Source: Protostelium mycophagum
Taxonomy: Eukaryota; Evosea; Variosea; Protosteliida; Protosteliaceae
Direction of reading: 5' to 3'
Assembly (NCBI GenBank): GCA_002081555.1
Contig: MZNV01000228.1
Location: 1-39,500 of the forward strand
DNA: 39,500 bases
A program made the translations under genes and the position numbers. Below are positions 21,801-34,374 of this stretch, in pieces. Position 1 is the stretch's first letter. Each line of letters starts with the position of its first letter. Under the pieces are notes generated by a model. That model saw only the letters and a list, made by a program, of their open reading frames with translations, did no database searches and had not been told where the DNA came from.

Positions 21801-24800
21801 TAATGGAACGATGACATATTGCTCGTGAGTCGCCCGGAAATCTACGTTATTTGACGTGACGATGACAGGTCCGGTTGGGTCCAGTGGATTTACAGATTTA
21901 ATAGATCCTCTGATCTCTTCCATCCCTCTACCATCATTCGGAACCGAAGTCTCCAAATTCATCACAACAGCTCTGTACAAATTAAAAATGTTCATCTACA
22001 ACGATGTAAAACGCACCTCCCACCGACTCTGAGAGTCTCCACATGACCTCCCATAATAGACAAAACCGCCATGGACTTGTCAGCATTTCCGGTATTGGCA
22101 GCAGCCGTGTGGTATTGCTCCACGCATTCCAGAAATAAGGAAAGTAGTTTCTCGTGCCAAAGAGCGGCCTTGTACAGCTGCCTGAAAAACATTACGCATT
22201 CGCTCCCGAAGGCGTAACTAGATCTAGCATCAGACTCTATGATCCCCTTCCTGTCAGATCTGTCAGTCATCACGTCAAATGTCAACGTCACTCACGTCTG
22301 CTGCCGCATCAAGAGCGCTTTTCCGGTAGTCTCCAGCAGATCGATCAAGAAATGGTCGCATTTTGATGAAAATGCGAAGGTGGTCTGCGTCATGATATTT
22401 CTTAACAATAAAAGGGTCAACCTTTTGACTCTTGGCGAGTTGTTGCCCGAAGAGATGAGCTCACACAATGCGCTGAACAGTTCTTGCTCTTCTATATATC
22501 GGCGGTAAATCGCGTCGACTGCGTAGTCATCTGCTGTCGTTTCTGATGGATCTACAACGCGTCAGCTTTTGGAGTTTTCATCTTGTGAAATATAAAATGA
22601 AATCTACCTGATGATTCTCTGTGATGTATAGACCATGAGAACAACTGATCAAAAGACATGATTAGGTGATACACTCTCATCTCTAGCTGTGATGCTGTAC
22701 TCGTCTTCTGATCTTCCCATATGATCATGTCATCCGATGTGTGTACGATCTTGACTCTTTCTGAAGGCGTCAAGCTGTTCAACGTCTGTGAACACTGTCT
22801 CAATCCGCTCAATAAATCTTGCCATAGTTCCATCTACAACGATCAGAAAAGTCGGTAAAATTTCGGGGATTTCTGACCTGTGCAGATGCAGCGGCAGAAT
22901 TGGCGGGAACCATGGGGATCTGTGTTGTGATGGCTTGCCGCGTCATCATCAAGTTGAGATAAAATGCGGCACCGGATAATCTTAGATTTTCCGAGAGGGA
23001 TAACTTCTTCACGGTCTGAAGTGCTCCCTTGGGAAGGTCTTCGGTTTGGGAATGTACAGCAAGACAGTACATGGACATGATGTGTACAGAGGGGGGTTGT
23101 AAAACACTCTTTAACCTGTCAAATAATGCGGAGATCAGACTGCGCTGCCCGTGTCTTTGGCTGTAGTCAGCTGCCAAAAGTGTCAAAAACGAAATGTCAA
23201 AAATGACAGGTTGACAGATTCACCTTCTTCCGACGTCATGAAATCGGATGGAAATCCAAAGGAGATTTGAGTGAGTGCGTCCATGCAGACAGAAGTGAAT
23301 GTTGTGTGGCGGAGTAGTGATGCTAGGTGTGTATATCCACTCTGTTGTAGTACGGCAAGACGTCCTCTGTCTCTCACTTCGCCCCTGATCTTGTCCACTT
23401 CTAGTGAATCTGTCTGTAAAAATTTCACCTGTGACATGTCAGGTGTCATGTTGACATGTGTCAGATGACTCACGATGGCTTCTCCGATTCGAATTCCTCT
23501 GGGATCCAGAACTGATGACGTGGCTTGATCCACGTTTGACTGACACATGTCAGATCTGTCATTCTGACACATTACGAGATCACCTGTCCCCTGACTCTCC
23601 ATCTCTGCACGGCGATCAGCGCAGAAACGGTAGCTCTGAGTATTGTCTTGGTGCTGGAACCTATGGGCCTCACCCTCGAGTAATTAAAAGTACTAGTGGA
23701 CTTCCTCCTACGCATTGCTGGTGGAGGTTCTTCGCTTTGTTTTCCTGCATGTATCATCCAAAAACACTTGATGATTTATTCGTTGTAAAGTCAAGGAGAT
23801 CACTACTCACCCGCTATGGTGTTGCGTCTTAGCCTTGGCGAGGGCAGTATCGCCGATGTAGAATGCTGTAACCTTCCTTTTGTCGGTACCGGAGGTGGTG
23901 AGGTCTCGTCCAAAACGGGATTTTGTGTAGCAACGAGGTCTTCCCTCAGCAATTTTGCCAACTCGATTGTGTGTCTAATCAATATGTCTTCTTCGCCACT
24001 GATCATGTCAATCCATTTGGATTATTGACGTTAGTAATTCTACAACATGGTGGAATATAACTGGAGTTTTTTGCCGCGTGTGGTCATGTCTTTTCATGTA
24101 GATTATTGTTTTGCGGCAGACTACAACTCAACAAGATATAAGAAGCATGTATAACTCACCTCTTGTAATTATCTTGCATCTTAACCCTCTGGCATTTCTG
24201 CACCAAGTCAAGCCGTATTTTAGATGCCATTTTCCAGGCGAAATCGACACGTGGTGGGACCTGTTCCAGTCTCGCCGAAGTCAAAGTTGTCGCGAATAAC
24301 CTGGCTTCCCCAACAGCTCCGAGATGCTGTTCACCGTCATAAATTTTCAACCGTCACAATGTCACCTCTAAAACGGCTGCGATGCAATGTCTGTCTGCAA
24401 TGTCTATTGCATTCCCACCTAATAATCTCATTTTCCTCAGAGTCATGTGTAACGTCATGGCCTGATTGATTGTGCCCTGTGGTGTGTCTGTCAACTGTTC
24501 TAGGAAGGCCTGGTCTTCCGAGTTGTTCTTTATTCTGGGAGTACTCAATCTGATGGCCATGAAAGGTTCGATGACGCAGTCTGTCAGTCCTGTCTTATTG
24601 ATCATGGAGATGGACATCTACAACGGGTCAAAAATAGAATTATAATCATGTGATATATAATATAATCATATGTACAGTATAATATATATTATTATGATAC
24701 AATACTCATTGTAATATCTAAATAAAATCAAGTATTAAACATATGATATTCTAAGAAGCATGCTGACCTTGCTTAAAAGATGTGAGATACTCTTGTGTAA

Positions 24801-27800
24801 ATCCAAAATCCAAGACGAAGACCAATATTGATAACTATAAGTATAATGTGGCTCGATAATCGCTTTCACACCCCAGCAACCGCTCCCTGGGCTTCCCAAG
24901 AGCGTAAAGTCCAAGGTGTCAAAATTGGCGACCAGAGGGGGCGGGTGGCTGTCAAGATCCACGTGATCTGTCATCGTCAGAAATTCCGAAGAAAATCGAG
25001 GGAAATTCACATTCGAATGATCCGCTGCGTAATCGGAGTTGTCCGTGAGGAAATCTCGTCCTCGTGTCAAAGTGCACGGTAACAAAGGCGCACCCGGGGA
25101 AATGTACCGTCTTTCTTAATTCTGCGCTCGCGAGATGCGGGTGCCCACTCTCCAGTACAAGTCTCTCAGGTCTTAAGTGTTTCAATTGTTTGGCTTCTGC
25201 GGACAAGACTGACGGAAGTGTTCCCGCCAATTTCTCGTGCGTGGAGACCAATTCATGGAGCGGTTGTATCAATCCATCAGCGATCTGTCCCAGATCTGTG
25301 ATATGTCAGATCTCTCAGATCTGAGGGCGAAAACTGACCTGATGCGTTGAGTAGAACGATGAGCTGAGGCAATAGTGAGTAGATGACGGAGCTTTGGAGT
25401 ACCAACTCGATCTTCGTCTGAACCGCTGGGCTGATCAACAGATTTGTCTGGGGTTCTTCCAACTTTATCTTGATGATCTACAATTCATCAATTGTATTTT
25501 ATAGATATTATATTTTTTATGGATATCGTTCTTGGCGCCGATGTTTGGGATCGTTAAGATAGAAGTAGAGACGATTTTGGATTTGTGATGTGCACTACAT
25601 CACCAAAAGTATTCAAAGACAATAGCAAAGCCTTTGCGGCTTCGCCGCAAGTGAAATGAATCTTGATGGAATTTCACTGAAACCGAATATTGATGCGACA
25701 TCATCATGAGATATCATAAATACCTGGGTGAGTACTTCTCTTATGATATTTATGGAGGATTTGATCACGCTGGACGCAAAGTTTCTGACCAACCCCTGGG
25801 AAACAGAGGATAATCTGTGATGATGTATTGCCTGCGAAATCTCATCACGAAATTTCACCGAAAAATCGTACCTGGAAAATGAGGAATTGCGCCTCCCGCA
25901 GTAGAAAACTGGCGTCGTCTGTCGTTGTAGATTCATCAGGGCTATTTATAGCGCCCATCGTCTTGGCAACGGATTCCTCGAGAAGTCTCTTTGGTGTTTG
26001 CAATAATTGTTCGATCAATTCTTCGGAGTTTTCCGGAGTTTTCACGGAGTTGGTAAGCACGTCCCAGAATGTTCTGCTCCACAAGAAGAAGTGATTTTCG
26101 AGAGATAAATCCAGGCTCGATGTTTTGAGCCATTGTAGTTTCGATTGTAGATCAGTCAGTAGAGTTAATTTCACTGTGGGTGTCAATTACCAGCGGAAAT
26201 GATTCTTTATAACTATATTTATATTTCTTTTGATGTAGAAGAGCTGCGAATGTGATACGTATAAACTCTGTGAAGGTATATTTTGTGCTTGGCTCTGCCA
26301 TAGATCTCCAGGAGATATCACAGCATGACCATTCTAGATTTAAAAATAGAAACGAATAGCCGCAATTGAACTCACGTATGCTCTCAATCTCCAAAGAGAA
26401 TTTGACCAAGTTTTGGGGGGCGGAATTTTCTCTTAATTTTCGAAGACTTTTCACTAAATTCTCCGACAATTCTGTTGGTAAGTTTCGTGACGTCATCAAT
26501 CCCATCTGTACAATGTCAGATTTTCGCAGAATTAAAATCGCAGATCTGCGATCACCTGAACTCGGTTCGCATTTCTGCGAATTATATGAAACAAATGCAC
26601 GTGGATCAGTCGCATTACAACGCGAACTCCGTAGAGCCAATCCACCTCCATTGTAGACTTGTACCGCTCTGAAATTTCGTCGAAAACTCGCAGAAGTACT
26701 TCAAAAGTGTTGTCCCTCAGGTCTAAATATGGCTTTACGTAACCCTGGCGCTCTGCCAAGTGCGTGGTGATATTACTCCATGATGGTTCTTGGTTTGTTT
26801 CCATCTCATTCTCCAAAAATTCTTCGAAATTTCAGTGATTTTTCTTCTGTTTTGTTTATTTAAAACTTTCAAAACGAAAAATTCGGATTTTTCAGAGAAA
26901 TTTCCGTGGGATTGAATTTTCATGGAAAATTATCACCGAGTATATGGAGGGAGACTTCACTGGCCGATGCACTCAAAGCTTGGTTAAGTGGACATTTGAT
27001 GCTTGTGTTTACTGCCTTCACTCTGACATCGTCTTGGCTGCATTTTCTATCGTATTTTCTTTGCACCTCGAAGTCTGGTGCCGCCGCGTCGACCTCCGAA
27101 ATTTCAACGAAAATTCGGAGAAAATTCAGAGAATTTCGGTCCTATTATTCAAGAATTTTTCATGTCCCAAAAATTTAGGTTGAGAGAGTTCTGGAAATTT
27201 GGAAGAAATTTCACTCACTTTCCTGGCAGATACCCTCATTGTAGATTGATGTAATGCCCATATCGTATTACGTAATGGGTCATATGAATATAAATGCCCG
27301 TGTGGTGTCTGTCTACATTGATATAATGACGACAATTTCCCGCCACCTTCCCATCTAAAAATAGTGCACATATGTGCTCCACTGAATGAAAATAAAGCCA
27401 CTGTACAACCATCTGTGTAGATCTACAACCGTAAGTGGATTCATTTCTAGAGACGTTATACCTGTGGACCCCACCCCTTTGTGATTGGAACTTCGTCCAA
27501 AAAGCTCAGAATTTTACAATCTTTTTCTGCGAATTTTCAACGAACTTTCAAGGAATTTTCCGCACCTTTTCCGGGACTATTCTTGGTGAGTCTGTCTACA
27601 ATTCCACAAACTCTGTATTTCCGGACGAATCCTTTATCGTCGTGTGACGTTGAAAAATAAATTAAATCGTCAAAGCTTGTACAACCGTGAAATTTCATTG
27701 AATCTGATTCTAATGTAGATCCGACCGTCTACAACACGTTGAATAATTATATGACGTGTGATGACGTCATCACCTGCATGGTTGTCGGGTCGATGACGTA

Positions 27801-29361
27801 TAATAATATGTTTTTTGGTGTGTCAATCAGTGCGAATAATAACCCCGATATTTGACACACGGAGCTGTCAAACGTCATCAATTTCATCAGAATAAAACTC
27901 ACTTTATGTGACTGCCGGGGGCAGACCATGTGGACAATATGATACCAGGTGAGATATCAATACAGGTCTTTATGATATCTCTTCCATTGGATATGTACAG
28001 ATATTCTTTTGATGATGCTAAGGACATGGGATATCTCTTGTCGTTTTGGTACAAAACGTCAAAACCCCCTGGATGTATGAATACAATTTCGGTTGAAATT
28101 TTTTGGCGCAGGGCCGCAGTTATAATATTGTGATATAATGCGTGTGGATTCTTTATGACAGTAGATATCTTTGCGTTCACTACGATTTTTTGTGATCCTG
28201 ATATTGTACAAAAGTCACCTGGCTCGGGGTTTCTGAGCGCAACAAATGAGGATTCTGGCATCTGTCCATGCTTGTACATCTTGTCGATTGTACTCTTACT
28301 CCTCAGCAGCGAAAATTCCTTGAAATTTCCGTCAGTCAAATGTCAAAATGACACGATGACATGTGTCAAGATATCTCACCGAATCTGGGGGTTGTGACAG
28401 GAGAAATTGTAGAATGGAAAGATAATCAACACGATTGACAGGTGTCGGGGCTGACATCAAGTTGTCAAAAATACGCTGAGGGTGATCCAGCGGGTTGTGG
28501 TGAGTATTTTCATTCTTTTCCTGGGAACAACTCAATTTCCTGGGATAATATCGTGATTTTTCACGGAATCTTCGGAGAAGTGAATCGAGAAATTACCACG
28601 ACGGGCTCTGCGACTCTGCATGGACCTTCTAAAATCTTTTTGCACAGATTTGATCTCGTCTCTGCAATCATCATGAATCGGATGTGATCAGATTCCTGCA
28701 AAATGGAGTTGACTCCTCCTGGAAGTTCACAGATACGTTCTTTCATCTGTGATCTCCACGCTGTGACGTCCTCACTGCTCTGTTCTCTGGGCATCTACAG
28801 GTGACGTCATTTAGACATTGGAAGATATGATCCAAAAACAATTTTTTTGGAACCACAAATTGGGTTAGATTGACAATTGTCTGTGATGATCAGTCAGTAC
28901 CTTGATTATGCGCTCTGCCGTTTGATCTTGAAAATCTAAAGATAGTTGAGGAAAACATCCCATTCTAGTGCTTCTGAGAGCCAGCAGTTCGTCATCAAAT
29001 AATCCAGAGAGGTCAGATATTGATCTCAAGTAGTCATCATTTCCCAACATTAATCTAGTAACTGACTCTTGGTTCCAATTGTATTCAACGCTTATGTATT
29101 GTTAGGTGTGAGTTCTAAGTGACTATAATAAATCAGGCCTCACCCCTCCTCTTCCTCCTCTTCACTGTTGTCTGTATCATTTGAGTCTATATCGTTTATA
29201 TTTTCTGTGACATCCCCATTCATCATATCACTCGCCACTGTATCCAAGAAAAATGGTACCCGCGGTGTAGACGCCCAATTCCTGGGAACAACCTCCTTTG
29301 GGTGTTCCTTCAACACAAGAATACCTTGGAGTTTGGGGAGAAACAATTCTAAAATAATCAT
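15890..29361 (-). CDS. Giant HECT E3 ubiquitin ligase with propeller-like N-terminus, CUB-like region and tandem ZZ fingers
   Basis: A series of minus-strand exons runs over 13.4 kb, separated by short introns. The N-terminus (ATG 29361) ends its first exon in an acidic run. Repeated strand-like segments at about 27100-28340 (YLYISNGRDIIKTC, LLFALIDTPKNILLYVIDP, HGHLYSYDPLRNTIWALHQ) suggest a beta-propeller. At about 24780-25190 there is a CUB-like stretch of the ESGHPH...VHFPGCAFVTVHFD type. Two ZZ fingers follow (CNVCSN...CMYCEDYDMCDDC at 18660-18775; WNCDNC...CGVCSDFDLCDNC at about 18330-18505). The HECT domain has FNDAMTQFTSEIQSSTIPLF, LPSIVWKKILG, FRLSEFDRQIEAMRQG, FLRFVWGRSR and the catalytic cysteine in HTCFFQLDLPAY (codon 16022-16024). 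The last exon is 15890-16029. It should transfer ubiquitin via a thioester. Size and HECT type resemble the HERC and HECTD4 families. Whether all exons belong to one transcript is inferred. Confidence 0.75.
16655..16696 (-). repeat. 42-nt intron with an 18-bp perfect palindrome
   Basis: Intron GTGAGT...GTGTAG of the HECT gene. CTTGATGACGTCATCAAG (16673-16690) is perfectly self-complementary and makes up over 40% of the intron. Confidence 0.8.
19462..19511 (-). repeat. 50-nt intron made of two 14-bp palindromes
   Basis: After GTGAGTG comes TGATGACGTCATCA (19491-19504), then 7 nt, then TGTCAGATCTGACA (19470-19483), then CCTACCAG. Both palindromes are perfect. The flanking exons join in frame (SSLIP|DEDLLWTSD). 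Confidence 0.85.
24617..24766 (-). other. Long AT-rich intron of the HECT gene
   Basis: About 150 nt of TA-rich sequence (many TATA/ATAT runs) lie between a GTCAGC donor and a CGTTGTAG acceptor at 24618-24624. It is about three times the usual intron length here. I see no gene inside it. Confidence 0.55.
26537..26552. repeat. 16-bp palindrome directly after a 5' splice site
   Basis: ATCGCAGATCTGCGAT follows GTG of the donor on the minus strand (intron start 26555). It is perfect, and an imperfect second copy of its arm (TTCTGCG) follows in the same intron. Confidence 0.8.
27729..27773 (-). repeat. 45-nt intron whose first 16 nt are a perfect palindrome
   Basis: The intron starts GTGATGACGTCATCAC (27758-27773) and ends CGTGTTGTAG. 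The 5' splice site itself is part of the palindrome. Exons join in frame (DPTTMQ|TVGSTLESDS). Confidence 0.85.
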
Positions 29362-29785
29362 TGAAGAGGGTCACGATTTGATGCTATAGATAATGAGCGT
29401 GTCAACAAACGAACACTCTTGCTAAAAAGCCAGACATCCATCAAGGGACACATTCTTCTGCAGATGCAGATGTATTGCTGATTCAAAGGTGGGAAATTTT
29501 TATATTATCATTTTAGATTCTTCTTTAACCTCAAGTTCAAAACGATGACGCCAAGTGTATATTTCATGCAGAGTTTGTGCCCAAATCAGTTTTGTATTCT
29601 TTTGTGTTCTATAAATTTTGTAGAGAACAAACGAAAATAATGAAAATGGTGAAAGCACTTATAGATTTCTCAATCAGGTTTGTTTTGTAGAGCACGTGAC
29701 ATTGGAGAACCTCCACAACACCAACGATTGGTATCTGGTTCTTTTGTTAAACGTTGTTCTTGAAATATTTTTATCAAAAAAATTT
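29362..29785. other. Intergenic region between the HECT and G8 genes
   Basis: About 420 bp without a supported exon. It must contain the HECT promoter and the 3' UTR boundary of the G8 gene lies at its right edge. AT-rich, with no distinct repeat. Confidence 0.5.
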
Positions 29786-32700
29786 TCAGAGAAGCACGGC
29801 CATAGTCAAGACGAAGAGTAAGAGGGGCACTATTGCTTCTGTTCCACTCATTATTGCTTCGGTGGCACCCACAATGTTACCGGAATTACCGGTAGTGGCT
29901 CCATTATCACCCACGGTAGTGACTCCATGATCTCCTACGGTAGTGGCCCCGGTAGTTGCCACAGTAGAAGAGATCCACGGATTGACGGGTCCTGCCCCCA
30001 CATTGATAGAGCAGGCGGATCTATTGGTGACAGTGGGTGGGACAGGAGATCCATTGCTGGAGAACCTCATTCGGTCTATGAAGAGCACGGTGTTGGAGGA
30101 ATAATGGAAGAAGTCAAACCGAATAGAAGTCAACGTGGGTCCACCCAAGTCGGCCAGTTTGACACGGACTGTGATGTCTCAGTCGATGATCTACAACAGC
30201 TTCTATAACTCACCGAAGGACCATCCGTTAGAATTGATGATGTAATCAAAGATGCTGTTTTGGTCGAGTACTACGGTTTTCTACATATCATCAGACGACC
30301 TATGATATCTTAAGATCCACCTGTACACCCAAGGTGAGCGCAACGATGGTCAGGTTGAAGAAGTTGTAGTTTTTGAATGGAAACTCTGCCTTGACCAAAA
30401 ATTCCAAGTGAGTGTATTGCTTGGGGACGGTGATGGACCTACTGATCGTTTTGTTGAAGTACAAAGTGGAGCTGCTGTCAATTCCGAAGGCAACGCCTCC
30501 ACACAATGATGCGCTGTCCTTCTTTCGGTTAGAGACTGAATAGTCGGGGCTTTGGAGGGAGTCGGAAGAATAGACGTTTTGCACTGCGTAAGAGGGAGTG
30601 GCACACTTGGTTACAGCCGCTGGTGGGCGGTAGCATCCTGAGGTCTCCTGCAGTCTGAAGCGGCCTGATAGAATCTGACTGTTTCAGTAAAGTTATTTTC
30701 AATCAAAAGAACATTTAATAAATTAATCTATAATTAGTAGATATTGGAGCATCAATGAAGTTCCACTCACGTATTTGTTATCAGACATAGAACGGATGGA
30801 GACTTTGAGGGTCCCGTTAACCATCGCCTGCCAGAAATCCCTGGACATTAAGAAGATGGAGGCGAAGGCGGACTGTCCGTTGACGTTGTCGGCCAGTTTG
30901 GCACCTGTCACGCTGTCTTCAAAAGAAGTGTAGAGTGACAGGGCGTTTCCGGTGAGTCCGTGCCAGATCTGGAAGCTGATGGCAGGGTATCCCAAGGCAT
31001 TTTTGGGGTAAAGTTGTGCAAAGACCTGCGCTGGTGCTTCATTGGTGGAGACACCCTGTCCAAGTCAATTTCATTTATAAATAAAAAGAATGCAGAACAT
31101 CTCCACGAATCTGACAAATCTTTTCTTTGTGAAAATGGTAGAAAAACAGACGGGACTCGCCTGCAAATTGGCTATATATCTATCGTATCGGAGGACATAA
31201 GGGGTAGTACTGGGCATCGGAGGCACTTCATATGCATTTCCAAAGGCGCAAGAAGATCCACAGTCGGAGCGAATCTGTCGTGTTAATCGTCATCTGAGAG
31301 TTATAATCTACCTGGTAGTAGGAAGAACCTGCCATCCAGAAATCATAACTTCCAAAATCTGTTCTGTTTGCATAGACATTGTTTTGGAAGTATGTGTAAG
31401 GATCCACGTTCATGATGACGTAGAGATGCTGGTTGGTGGAGTTGTACCATGTCTTCCACGGTGACAGATCTTCCCAGGAGTCCGCTTTCCCGATGACAGT
31501 TTTGCTATCATCTGATCAGAATGGCTTGGGCGCAATTATAATCTCACTCATATGTGACGTTGTAGTTTGTTCCTCTTGGCAGGGGGATGGCGATCACGTT
31601 CCAGTCTCCACGTTTGTGATCCAGTAATGCGATGTCCAAATAAGGTCCACTGGCAATCCTCCTTCCGGCCTCGTTGGTCAGGAGAGCATGCCAGTATCCC
31701 AGTGTGGGCGTTGGGTTCTTTCCAACACTGAATATGTATGGACTCTTGGCAGAAGAGCCGAGAGGTCTGTATCTTGCGGATGATGTGGTGCCACCTGCTT
31801 CGCGGTAGAGGGTGGTGTCTCCCGCGACTACTGGGTTGGTGGATTGTTTTCCATAAGGAAACTGCAATTCTTCAGTCATACGGACGAATTGTGAATCTAC
31901 AATCGGATTACCGGGAAAACGTGCATGGCCGCGAATCTGCCGTGGAAAGCAGGTATGAGGTAACTGTTTGTCTCCGGTATAGGCTTCACACCCGGAAGTG
32001 TGGCCCAATAGGTTTGGTTTCCGTTGAAGTAACCCCCTCCAGCGATAACGCCTCCAGATGCGTCTGGATAGCAAAGTCCGTTTGCAACCGTCTTTTGGTT
32101 GGCCATACTGGCATTGGTTGGAGAAATGATTGGAATAGCATTGACAAATTTGCAGTTCCAGCAGACGTTGTCAGGATATGTTCCGAATTGTCCGGTATTG
32201 GATGGAGCCAGGGCTCCCATGGGCCTTGTGGGTCGGTAAGTGAAATTGTAGAACGTCAGATTCGCCAGCACGTTTGCCCCTCCGTTGTCATAGGTGCGAT
32301 AGGCACAAGACCAACTAAATTTTCCATCAGCTCTGGGATTGGACCTGCCATATCCGGGCTGCGTAATCAGTCCACTGATTGTTTCAGTATATTTTTGAAA
32401 TAAATAAATCGATCACATGTTGTCGGACTCTCCGATGAAAATGGAATTTGTGACTCCACTGGTGACAAAGAGGAGTTGCTCTTGGCCGTCTATAAAGACA
32501 CAGTTATCTATCACTGCGTTGGGCATAAAGAGGTGCCACAGTGCCGACCTTCTGCATTTGTAACTGATGAATCTAGTGATGGCATTGACGCCACGCTGAA
32601 TAGTTAAGTATTTTTGCAAACTAAAAACAATTTGATATGACTCACATTTCCACTCCAACCGACCACTGCAGTCAGTGTTTCGTCTGCCAATTGCCCTTGC

Positions 32701-34374
32701 TGTGCCTGGAAACCGTCTTGGTAGCAAGAGTGGGCGACGTTGTTGTCAAAGACAATCAAGTCTGTCTTGCCGGGTACCATATTAGGATCCTTCCCCCAAA
32801 TAGCAATTCCGAGAGCTGTCAACGGTTTCTCTGGAGGAATGACCCAAAAACCAACAAAAGTGGAGCTGGCCGCATTGTTGATGAAGCTGTTCTGTGGATT
32901 GCTGATCCAGAACATGGATGGGACGGTGTCCGATGGGATAAGTGGGGGATACATTGGCTTAGTGTAGATGCCCAGATTGTGGTCAAACACATTGTTTGTC
33001 TCTGAACCGTCTTCCCTGTGGATTTATTCAATGGGTTTTCTCGAATATTACTTCAGAACTCACAAGAAATAGCAATGTCCATATGTCAAGTAGGCCACAT
33101 TGTTCTTGATCAAAGCTCCACTAGATTCTGCCGCAATCAGTAATGAATAATAAAACACAAATAGTCCAAATGAATTCACCATGGACAGAAATACATCTCT
33201 GGTAGTTGTGATGAATGGAGCATCCCACCACCGAAGCGTTGACACGGCTCACATCCATGGCAACATGGAAGTGTAGTGGATATCTTCCCATCACTCCTTG
33301 CTGTCCCATACGAGTGAACTCAACACCGGCGATCTGCAATACGGGACCCCATCTCATCATGATGTGTCCTCCAAATAATTCTGCCTCAGAGCCGGCGTCA
33401 CCTCTAACTATGATCCTCCTGTCCAGAAGTCTACAAGTGTTAGCGTGTATAAACGCGGTAATTAACGCGATGATCTCGGTAATGAACGGGCTCACCCTAC
33501 TTCGGCTCTCATATAACCAGCACCCCAGTGAACATATGTCAGTGCTTTCTGAAGTGTTATGGTCTTCTTATCGCTAGACACTGCCGCAATCACGGCTGTC
33601 TCACTCTGCTCAGGAAAAGGTAATCCGTTCATGGACGTGTATGTCTTGTTCTTTTCATCAAGAACCTAAACCAAATGAGTGGGATCAGTGATCACACCAT
33701 CACCTCCGAGAAATCGGTGGAGGCGATGACGATGTTGTTACCAACAACCCAATCCACAGCATCCTTCAGCTGGATGACTTTGCTTCCACTCTGAACTGTA
33801 GCGGCGAGGTTAGTCCAAAGAGGACCGGAGGTGTAACCGTTCATCTGGATGGAGCCACCGTTGGCGACTACAATACCCTTGTGTCCGAATCCCACTGGGC
33901 CGTAAGTACTGTTGACATATGGGTCTGATCCCAAAGAGTTCGGACCCGCTCTCTTGCCAAAAAGAGTGATGATCACCTTGACAAGACATCAGTATGATAA
34001 ATGATCTCGATGTATTTACTTGTGCGGTGATGGGACAAGCAGGGGTTCCAACGATCAGAGAACCACCAGAGTAGACGACTATGCCTTGTGTCTGCAGTTC
34101 AATGTTGCTATTGCTGAAATACAGAGTACCATAGACAGAGATGACGCCGAGCACTACGGCAGGATTTGGGACCGCGTCTAAATAGACTGTTTGTCCTGCA
34201 GGGATAGACACTGTGACATTCGCTTTATTCCAGGCCGAGTCTGTATCTTTCAGCTGATTAATTTTCCCAAATGCGCTCACTTGAGGACCATTTGGTGTAA
34301 GTGGTTACGGACGGGCACGCAGCGTTACAACCTAGAATAAAGAGGAGGCCAAAATACAACAGTGCAGCCGACAT
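29786..34374 (-). CDS. G8-domain and beta-helix surface protein, probably GPI-anchored
   Basis: This large spliced gene starts at ATG 34374 with a signal peptide (MSAALLYFGLLFILGCNA). A G8 domain follows: TKWSS, then VSIPAGQTVYLDAVPN, SVYGTLYFSN and YSGGSLIVGTPACPITAQ. After it come segments typical of the parallel beta-helix of CEMIP, TMEM2 and fibrocystin-L proteins: GHKGIVVANGGSIQMNGYT, QLKDAVDWVVGNNIVIAST, GGHIMMRWGPVLQIAGVEF, GRYPLHFHVAMDVS and VVGCSIHHNYQRCISVHG. The C-terminus (about 29790-29990) is Thr/Gly-rich (TTGATTVGDHG) and ends in a hydrophobic stretch (PLLLFVLTMAVLL), consistent with GPI anchoring. Animal relatives bind or cut hyaluronan or act as receptors. The ligand here is unknown, and a glycan is a reasonable guess. 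Exon limits in the middle were not all resolved. Confidence 0.85.
33454..33469. repeat. CGCGGTAATTAACGCG near-palindrome in an intron
   Basis: Self-complementary except for one base pair. It lies in an intron of the G8 gene (minus strand GTGAGC...CTTGTAG), beside a second TCGGTAATGAACGG copy. Same family as 2293-2304. Confidence 0.7.

Noticed and set aside
16402-27735. TCTACAAC as a transposon end repeat
   Set aside because: Nearly all copies coincide with predicted 3' splice sites on the opposite strand, so the splice signal explains them better.
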